64,000 nucleotides of DNA, taken from assembly GCF_018336155.1 (NCBI RefSeq), contig NZ_JAGYHF010000001.1:186001-250000 (forward strand). The letters run 5' to 3'. The notes below the pieces were generated by a model. That model did no database searches, was not told the origin of the DNA, and saw only the letters and a list, made by a program, of their open reading frames with translations. Below are positions 58,660 to 64,000 of the stretch, piece after piece. Position 1 is the first letter of the stretch. Each line of letters starts with the position of its first letter. The DNA comes from Pseudomonas rustica. GTDB taxonomy: Bacteria > Pseudomonadota > Gammaproteobacteria > Pseudomonadales > Pseudomonadaceae. The position numbers were made by a program, and so were the translations under genes.

Positions 58660-60477
58660 TCAGTGGCGCTGCAAATGCCCGTAGAGCTTGGCGTACAAAC
58701 CACCATCGGCGATCAGTTGTTGATGATCGCCGTCTTCAGCCACTTGCCCGCCATCGAACACCAACACGCGATCGGCCTGCTTCACCGCTGACAAACGGTG
58801 GGCAATGATCAGCGTGGTGCGACCGTTGAGAAAGCGCGCCATGGCCTGATGCAGGTTGTATTCGGTGGCGGCATCGAGGGCCGAGGTGGCTTCGTCGAGG
58901 ATCACCACTTTTGGCTCGGCGAGGATCATCCGCGCAATCGCCAAACGTTGGCGCTGACCACCGGAGAGGCGCACGCCGGAGCGGCCGACGATGCTGTCGA
59001 GGCCATCCGGCAAGGCGCGGATGGTTGCTTCGAGCTGGGCGATTTCCAGCGCCTGCCAACAGGCTTCGTCGTCGCGCGTGCGGCCCATGGTCAGGTTGGC
59101 GCGCACGGTGTCGTTGAACAGCGCCGGGTGTTGCAACACCACCGCGACGTTCTCGCGAACGGTGTCGAGGCCGATTTCCTGCTGGGTCGAACCGCCGAAA
59201 CGAATGGTGCCGGACAGCGGCGTGTACAACCCGAGCAGCAATTGCACGAGAGTACTTTTGCCGCCGCCACTGGCACCGACAATCGCGACTTTCTCACCGG
59301 GGGCAATCGACAGATCGAGCTGATCCAGCACCAGTTCATCGCCGTAACCGAAGCTCAAGCCTTGCACCTGAATACCAACAGTGTCGCGACCCTTGAACGG
59401 ATCGACGCCGCCGGGATACTGCGGTTCATCGGCGCGCGCCAGCAACTCGTTGATCCGCGTCAGCGCACCGCCCGCCGCGTAGTAGGCGTATTGCAGGTTG
59501 AGCAGCTGTTCGACCGGGCCGATCATGAACCACAGGTAACTGAACACCGCGAGCATTTGCCCGATCGACAGGTCGGAAAACAGCACGGTGAGCATCGCCG
59601 CCGCACGGAAAATATCGATACCGAACTGAAACAACAAACCACTGGCGCGGTTGGAGGCGTCAGTTTTCCATTGCGAGTTGACCGCGTAATTGCGCACTTC
59701 CTGCGCGCGCAGGCCGAGCCTGCCGAGGAAGAACCCCTGCCGGTTGCCGGCACGGATCTCCTGAATCGCGTCGAGGGTTTCGCTCAGCGCCTGAGTGAAG
59801 CGCGCGGTGCTGTCGTTCTCGAGTTTTTTCAGGTGTTTGACGCGTTTGCCCAACTGCACCGTGGCGTAAATCACCAGCGGGTTGAACAGCAAAATCAGCA
59901 GCGCGAGTTTCCAGTGCATCCACATGAGGATGCTCGCGGTGCCGACCAGGGTCAGCATCGCTACGAGAAAACGACTGAGGGTTTCACCGACGAATTTGTC
60001 GAGGGTATCGAGATCGGTGACCAGGTGCGTGGTCACCGTGCCGCTGCCGAGACTTTCGTATTCGCCGAGGGAAATCCGCTTGAGCCGCTCGATCAGGCGC
60101 ACGCGGATGCGGTAAACGATGTCCTTGGCCAGTCGCGCAAACAGCCGCGACTGCAACACGCCAAAACACAGCGAGCTGCAACGCAGCGTCAGCGTCACCA
60201 CCAGCATCAGGCCGATGTAGCCTGCTGCTTGCTGCCACATGCTGGGCAACACGTGGTTCATGACTTTCAATGCCGCATCGCCGTGGCCGAGCAAAACTTC
60301 ATCGACCAGCAATGGCAGCAGCAGCGGAATCGGCACGCTGCACAGCGTCGCCAGAACAGCCACGCCGTTAGCGATCCACAGGGATTTTTTGTGTGTGAGA
60401 GCCAAACGCCGGACTTCTGCCCAGCTCAGCCGGTCGACACGCTTTACGGCTGGCGTGTCATCGGCCAGGTCAGGCAC
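58660..60477 (-). CDS. MsbA-like ABC exporter (fused permease-ATPase)
   Basis: A 605-residue half-transporter that works as a dimer. It has six N-terminal membrane helices (about 30-330), then the ATPase: Walker A GASGGGKSTLVQ, Q-loop QHPALFND, signature RLSGGQRQRLAIARM, Walker B KVVILDEATSALD, switch IIAHRLS. The substrate cannot be deduced; lipids, peptides or drugs are all possible. It starts 8 nt inside the 3' end of the DsbA-like gene, so the two are coupled. Confidence 0.92.
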   Translation of the reverse strand: MPDLADDTPAVKRVDRLSWAEVRRLALTHKKSLWIANGVAVLATLCSVPIPLLLPLLVDEVLLGHGDAALKVMNHVLPSMWQQAAGYIGLMLVVTLTLRCSSLCFGVLQSRLFARLAKDIVYRIRVRLIERLKRISLGEYESLGSGTVTTHLVTDLDTLDKFVGETLSRFLVAMLTLVGTASILMWMHWKLALLILLFNPLVIYATVQLGKRVKHLKKLENDSTARFTQALSETLDAIQEIRAGNRQGFFLGRLGLRAQEVRNYAVNSQWKTDASNRASGLLFQFGIDIFRAAAMLTVLFSDLSIGQMLAVFSYLWFMIGPVEQLLNLQYAYYAAGGALTRINELLARADEPQYPGGVDPFKGRDTVGIQVQGLSFGYGDELVLDQLDLSIAPGEKVAIVGASGGGKSTLVQLLLGLYTPLSGTIRFGGSTQQEIGLDTVRENVAVVLQHPALFNDTVRANLTMGRTRDDEACWQALEIAQLEATIRALPDGLDSIVGRSGVRLSGGQRQRLAIARMILAEPKVVILDEATSALDAATEYNLHQAMARFLNGRTTLIIAHRLSAVKQADRVLVFDGGQVAEDGDHQQLIADGGLYAKLYGHLQRH

Positions 60478-61105
60478 AGGCAGCGCGCTCCAGCCAGCGG
60501 CCGAGCAACGGCGACAGTTCGCTGAGCGGTTGATAGCCGTTGGTCAGCAGCGCCAGCTGACCGTTACGCTCGGCTAGCAAGGTCGGGAACCCGGCGATGC
60601 CGAGATCCTGCACCCAATTGAAATCGGCCAACGTGGCTTCGTGCTGATCGGCACGGTCGAACAGCGCAGCAAATTCGATACGCGGCACACCGGCCTGCTC
60701 GGCCAGTTCCACCAGCACGCTGGCTTGGGTGACATCACGACCTTCAGCGTAGAAGGCGTGCTGGATCAGTCCGACCAGTTTCCATGCGCAATCCGGCGCC
60801 AGGCTGCGCGCGGTGACGATCGCACGGCAGGCAGGCTCGGTGTCGTAGACAAAACCGTCGGGCAACGCGCCGTCGAACTTGAACGGCTGGCCAGTAGCCT
60901 CGGTGACCGCTTGCCAGTGTTCGAGAATGTAGCGCCGCGTGGTCGGCTCCAACGCCGAGCCACTGCCGGTGCGCAAACCGCCGACCACCAGATGCAGCTC
61001 GACCCCGGCTGCCTGCGCCTGCTCCACCAATGCCTTGGCCACCGGAGCAAAACCCCAGCACCACGAACACATCGGATCCATCACATAGAGCAGGCGTGCA
61101 GACAT
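60470..61105 (-). CDS. DsbA-family thioredoxin-fold protein (FrnE-like)
   Basis: A 211-residue cytoplasmic protein (no signal peptide) with the redox motif CSWC (MDPMCSWCWGFAPV) at the very N-terminus and a cis-Pro loop in LGIAGFPTLLAERNG. It belongs to the DsbA/FrnE-like oxidoreductase group. It lies between trhO, 2 nt upstream, and the ABC exporter. Partner proteins are unknown. Confidence 0.88.
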   Translation of the reverse strand: MSARLLYVMDPMCSWCWGFAPVAKALVEQAQAAGVELHLVVGGLRTGSGSALEPTTRRYILEHWQAVTEATGQPFKFDGALPDGFVYDTEPACRAIVTARSLAPDCAWKLVGLIQHAFYAEGRDVTQASVLVELAEQAGVPRIEFAALFDRADQHEATLADFNWVQDLGIAGFPTLLAERNGQLALLTNGYQPLSELSPLLGRWLERAACA

Positions 61106-61107
61106 GA

Positions 61108-62049
61108 TTAAGCCTCGGTGGATGCTTGCTTATAGTTGTAGCCGATCGGGTGCGGCTGGTTGCGCGCCTTGGCCAGTTCGATCTGCTTCTGCCGGTCGAT
61201 TGCGCTGCGGCGAGTCTTCTCGCTCAGCTTGTCCCAGCAATGCGGGCAACTGATGCCGGCGACGTAATGCTCGCTGGCGCGATCTTCAACGCTGACCGGT
61301 GTGCGGCAGGCATGACATTGATCGTAGTCGCCTTCGCTGAGGTCGTGGCGCACGGTCACGCGGTTGTCGAACACGAAGCAGTCACCCTGCCACTTGGTTT
61401 CTTCCTGCGGCACCTCTTCGAGGTACTTCAGAATGCCACCCTTGAGGTGGTAAACCTCTTCGTAGCCCTCGCTGAGCATGTAGCTCGAGGCTTTCTCGCA
61501 GCGAATGCCGCCGGTGCAGAACATCGCAACCTTCTTGTGCACGGCCGGGTTGAAGTGTTCTTTGATGTAGTCAGGGAATTCGCGAAAACTGGTGGTTTTC
61601 GGATCAATGGCGCCTTCGAAGGTGCCGATCGACACTTCGTAATCGTTGCGCGTATCGATCAACAGCACTTCAGGGTCGCTGATCAACGCGTTCCAGTCTT
61701 GCGGATCAACGTAGGTGCCGACCTTTTTGTTCGGATCGACGCCTTCGACACCGAGGGTGACGATTTCTTTCTTCAGTTTGACTTTGGTGCGATAGAACGG
61801 CTGCTCGTCGCAGTACGACTCTTTGTGATCGATGTCGATCATGCGTGGGTCGTTCTTGAGCCAGGCGAGCAGGCCGTCGATGCCTTCGCGAGTGCCGGAC
61901 ACCGTGCCGTTGATGCCTTCTTCGGCAATCAGCAGGGTGCCTTTGATCTGGTTGTCGACCATCGCTTGCAGCAGGGGCTCGCGCAGGTTGACGTAATCTT
62001 CGAGGGTGACGAACTTATACAGTGCCGCCACGACAATCGGTTGTGTCAT
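61108..62049 (-). CDS. trhO: tRNA uridine(34) hydroxylase (rhodanese domain)
   Basis: A 313-residue enzyme of the YceA/TrhO family, which hydroxylates U34 in certain tRNAs. It has an N-terminal acylphosphatase-like domain and a rhodanese domain with active Cys in [17 protein letters not shown]. The C-terminal part holds Cys pairs ([12 protein letters not shown]) for a likely metal site. It starts [13 protein letters not shown]. The gene order trhO, DsbA-like, ABC exporter is conserved in Pseudomonas. Confidence 0.95.
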   Translation of the reverse strand: MTQPIVVAALYKFVTLEDYVNLREPLLQAMVDNQIKGTLLIAEEGINGTVSGTREGIDGLLAWLKNDPRMIDIDHKESYCDEQPFYRTKVKLKKEIVTLGVEGVDPNKKVGTYVDPQDWNALISDPEVLLIDTRNDYEVSIGTFEGAIDPKTTSFREFPDYIKEHFNPAVHKKVAMFCTGGIRCEKASSYMLSEGYEEVYHLKGGILKYLEEVPQEETKWQGDCFVFDNRVTVRHDLSEGDYDQCHACRTPVSVEDRASEHYVAGISCPHCWDKLSEKTRRSAIDRQKQIELAKARNQPHPIGYNYKQASTEA

Positions 62050-62189
62050 GGGTATTTCTCCAGGTGGCTACCCTCGCAAAGGGTGAACCGGATTCAAAAA
62101 AAAACGCGCCGGGTGAGCGGCGCGTTGCGGATTCTAGCAAAAACACGATGTGTTTTGGATGTACTGAGTCTTCTGTGACAACACAAAAC

Positions 62190-62326
62190 CTGTGGCGAGG
62201 GGATTTATCCCCGATGGGCTGCGAAGCGGCCCCGAACCCTGAGAATGCGGTCTTTCAGGGAGATTGGGTTCTGTGGCTTTTGGGGCTGCTTCGCAACCCA
62301 TCGGGGATAAATCCCCTCGCCACAAA
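62190..62326. repeat. Long palindromic intergenic repeat, family D
   Basis: TGTGGCGAGGGGATTTATCC and GGATAAATCCCCTCGCCACA form about 38-bp arms continuing into GATGGGCTGCGAAGC and GCTTCGCAACCCATC, with a diverged 60-bp centre. It fills most of the trhO-bolA gap (62050-62345). It is the only copy of this family in the window. Confidence 0.87.
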
Positions 62327-62345
62327 AATCCCGCCACATCCAAAA

Positions 62346-62645
62346 TCAGTGTTTGCTTCCGCCGGCACAGGTCGGCGATGCCGGGGCGGCGCCGGTCTCT
62401 GCCCATTCCTGCGGGGTGTAGGTGTGCAGCGCCAACGCATGGAACTCGCCCATCAGCTCGCCGAGCGTGCCGTAGACTTTCTGGTGGCGCTTGACCCGGT
62501 TCAGGCCTTCGAACTGCGCGCTGACCACCACTGCCTTGAAGTGGGTCTGCAACCCGCGACTGTGCATGTGGCTTTCATCCAGCACTTGCAGATGCTCAGG
62601 CTGTAACAGGCCCAGCGTAGATTCGATGCGTTGTTGCATGCTCAT
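62346..62645 (-). CDS. BolA family protein
   Basis: A 99-residue protein of the BolA family, which with monothiol glutaredoxins handles Fe-S clusters and affects morphology genes. Core helix-turn-helix-like KH fold: HLQVLDESHMHS, HFKAVVVSAQFEG, RVKRHQKVYGTL, and the conserved His in GEFHALALHTYT. ATG 62645 is preceded by GGAG at 6 nt. The neighbours trhO and fumC match P. aeruginosa bolA. Confidence 0.92.
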   Translation of the reverse strand: MSMQQRIESTLGLLQPEHLQVLDESHMHSRGLQTHFKAVVVSAQFEGLNRVKRHQKVYGTLGELMGEFHALALHTYTPQEWAETGAAPASPTCAGGSKH

Positions 62646-62657
62646 CACCAACTCCGC

Positions 62658-63179
62658 TTACGGCTTTTTCTTGGCCGGAGCAGCGCCTTTCGGGGCCAGC
62701 TCGTTGGTCATGTCTTCCAGCAGCTTGTTGACTACCGGTACCGCGCTTTCCAGTTTGGCCTGGGTCATCTGGGCCGATTGCTGAGTCAGCTGCGGCATTT
62801 TTTCCAGGACTTTTTTACCCAGTGGCGACTGGTAGAACGCGACCAGATCTTTCAGCTCGGATTCGCTGAAGTTGGTGGTGTAGAGCTTGACCATGTCCGG
62901 CTTCAGCTTGTTCCAGCCAATGGCCTGATCCAGCGCGGCGTTGGCCTTGGCCTGATAGGTTTCCAGCACGGCTTTTTTAGCTTCAGGGGCTTTGGTCTGC
63001 TCAAAGCGCTGAGCGAACATTTGCTGCACTTGCATGTACACCGGAGTGCCCAGTTTGTCAGCGTGGGCCAGTGTCAGGAAAGCTTCGGCACTGGCGTTGT
63101 GGCTGGCGGTATCGGCAAGCACCTGGCCGCTGGCGCAAACCAGTGCAACCGCGGTACAGATGGCACGAAGACGAGTCAT
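62658..63179 (-). CDS. DUF2059 exported protein
   Basis: A 173-residue periplasmic protein: signal peptide MTRLRAICTAVALVCASGQVLA (cleavage near residue 22), then a helical DUF2059 domain (DLVAFYQSPLGKKVLEKMPQL) and a Lys/Pro/Ala-rich tail. Role unknown. It precedes bolA by 12 nt and diverges from fumC. Confidence 0.88.
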   Translation of the reverse strand: MTRLRAICTAVALVCASGQVLADTASHNASAEAFLTLAHADKLGTPVYMQVQQMFAQRFEQTKAPEAKKAVLETYQAKANAALDQAIGWNKLKPDMVKLYTTNFSESELKDLVAFYQSPLGKKVLEKMPQLTQQSAQMTQAKLESAVPVVNKLLEDMTNELAPKGAAPAKKKP

Positions 63180-63203
63180 CGAGTTTCCTTTTAAGCAAAG
63201 CGA

Positions 63204-63294
63204 GGTAAAACCCCAAGGGCGACCATTCTGCGCCTAAAAATCGCTGCGGCTCAACCCCCCAAGCCTTGCCGCGCTTGATTGGCGGGGTTTTACC
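63204..63294. repeat. Spaced 11-bp inverted repeat between DUF2059 and fumC
   Basis: GGTAAAACCCC at 63204-63214 and GGGGTTTTACC at 63284-63294 are perfect complements 69 bp apart, in the 194-bp divergent region. They could be operator half-sites for looping or a remnant of a mobile repeat. Confidence 0.4.
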
Positions 63295-63373
63295 GGTCAA
63301 CAATCGATTCGATGGAACCACCCGGGCCGAACCCGGCCTAAACTGCGCAAACAGACCAACAGGAGTGTGCACG

Positions 63374-64000
63374 ATGAGCCGTATCGAAACCGACAGCCTG
63401 GGCCAGATCGACGTCCCGGACGATGCTTACTGGGGGGCTCAGACGCAACGCTCGCTGATCAACTTCGCCATCGGACAGGAACGCATGCCGCTGCCGGTGC
63501 TGCACGCCCTGGCCCTGATCAAGAAAGCCGCCGCCCGGGTCAACGACCGCAACGGCGACCTGCCCGCCGACATCGCCCGCCTGATCGAACAGGCCGCTGA
63601 CGAAGTCCTCGACGGCAAGCATGACGACCAGTTTCCGCTCGTCGTTTGGCAGACCGGCAGCGGCACCCAGAGCAACATGAACGTCAACGAGGTGATCGCC
63701 GGTCGCGCCAACGAACTGGCCGGCAATCCGCGCGGCGGCAAAACCCCGGTGCACCCGAATGATCACGTCAACCGCTCGCAAAGCTCCAATGACTGCTTCC
63801 CCACTGCCATGAGCATCGCCACCGCGCAAGCCGTGCAGGAACAACTGCTGCCGGCAATTGCCGAGCTGTCCGGTGGCCTCGCTGAACTCGCCGCGCGCCA
63901 TATGAAACTGGTGAAAACCGGGCGCACGCACATGATGGACGCGACGCCGATCACCTTCGGTCAGGAATTGTCCGGTTTTATCGCGCAGCTGGATTACGCC
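63374..64000 (+). CDS. fumC: Class II fumarase, FumC type (3' end beyond window)
   Basis: The first 209 codons of an oxygen-stable fumarate hydratase, which interconverts fumarate and malate in the TCA cycle. It begins [20 protein letters not shown] and shows [29 protein letters not shown] and the [13 protein letters not shown] region with the catalytic His. About half of a normal 460-residue protein is in the window. It has AGGAGTG about 7 nt upstream. Neighbourhood with bolA suggests it corresponds to FumC2 of P. aeruginosa. Confidence 0.95.
   Translation, partial: MSRIETDSLGQIDVPDDAYWGAQTQRSLINFAIGQERMPLPVLHALALIKKAAARVNDRNGDLPADIARLIEQAADEVLDGKHDDQFPLVVWQTGSGTQSNMNVNEVIAGRANELAGNPRGGKTPVHPNDHVNRSQSSNDCFPTAMSIATAQAVQEQLLPAIAELSGGLAELAARHMKLVKTGRTHMMDATPITFGQELSGFIAQLDYA

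Overview
The window is chromosomal DNA of a fluorescent Pseudomonas, most likely of the P. fluorescens group. The evidence is the high-GC housekeeping genes with Pseudomonas-type organisation (serC-pheA-hisC-tyrA/aroA-cmk-rpsA-ihfB in one run, gyrA beside serC, mtnA/mtaD/ubiG/mupP/yciK in a row), an RbdA-type c-di-GMP protein, and intergenic inverted repeats of kinds that are abundant in this group. No rRNA, tRNA, CRISPR array, integrase or transposase was seen.

Layout. 1-8396 (minus) is the potassium-uptake operon kdpFABC with its sensor kinase and response regulator kdpDE; kdpE runs off the left edge. Repeats fill the gaps on both sides of kdpC. 8751-10175 is a lone ethanolamine permease behind a good sigma-54 promoter. 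10398-13897 holds small accessory genes: a DUF2897 peptide, a TetR regulator converging on a KAS II-like synthase plus SDR pair, and a ComEA-like protein.

14010-36168 is the O-antigen (LPS) locus. It lies between ihfB and wbpM, the same position as in P. aeruginosa, but its contents differ and are visibly AT-richer than the flanks. It encodes an ABC-transporter pathway (Wzm, Wzt with a C-terminal carbohydrate-binding extension) and a 1064-residue protein combining methyltransferase, heptad coiled coil and two glycosyltransferase domains. It also encodes WecB, further glycosyltransferases, QuiNAc-type initiation enzymes (WbpM, WbpV, WbpL), dTDP-rhamnose genes rmlB, rmlD and rmlA (no rmlC), a GtrA/GtrB/GT-C side-branch cassette, an acyltransferase and an LtaS/OpgB-like phosphotransferase. 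No wzx, wzy or wzz was found. The plus-strand block (16697-24248) and the minus-strand block (36168-24289) converge with a 40-bp gap.

36396-50127 is the conserved aromatic/serine supraoperon with cmk, rpsA and ihfB, then gyrA and mtnA. 50236-53850 (plus) carries mtaD, ubiG, mupP and a YciK-like SDR. 54211-58556 has two c-di-GMP genes flanking a TenA/PqqC-like protein. 58660-63179 (minus) has an ABC exporter, a DsbA-like thioredoxin, trhO, a BolA-family gene and a DUF2059 protein. The window ends inside fumC.

The most interesting system is the O-antigen block. The 1064-residue protein has the parts expected of a chain terminator with a molecular ruler (methyltransferase plus seven exact heptads), apparently fused to glycosyltransferase domains. 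It sits beside a Wzt whose C-terminal domain could read the terminal mark. This functional reading is inference from domain order and context.
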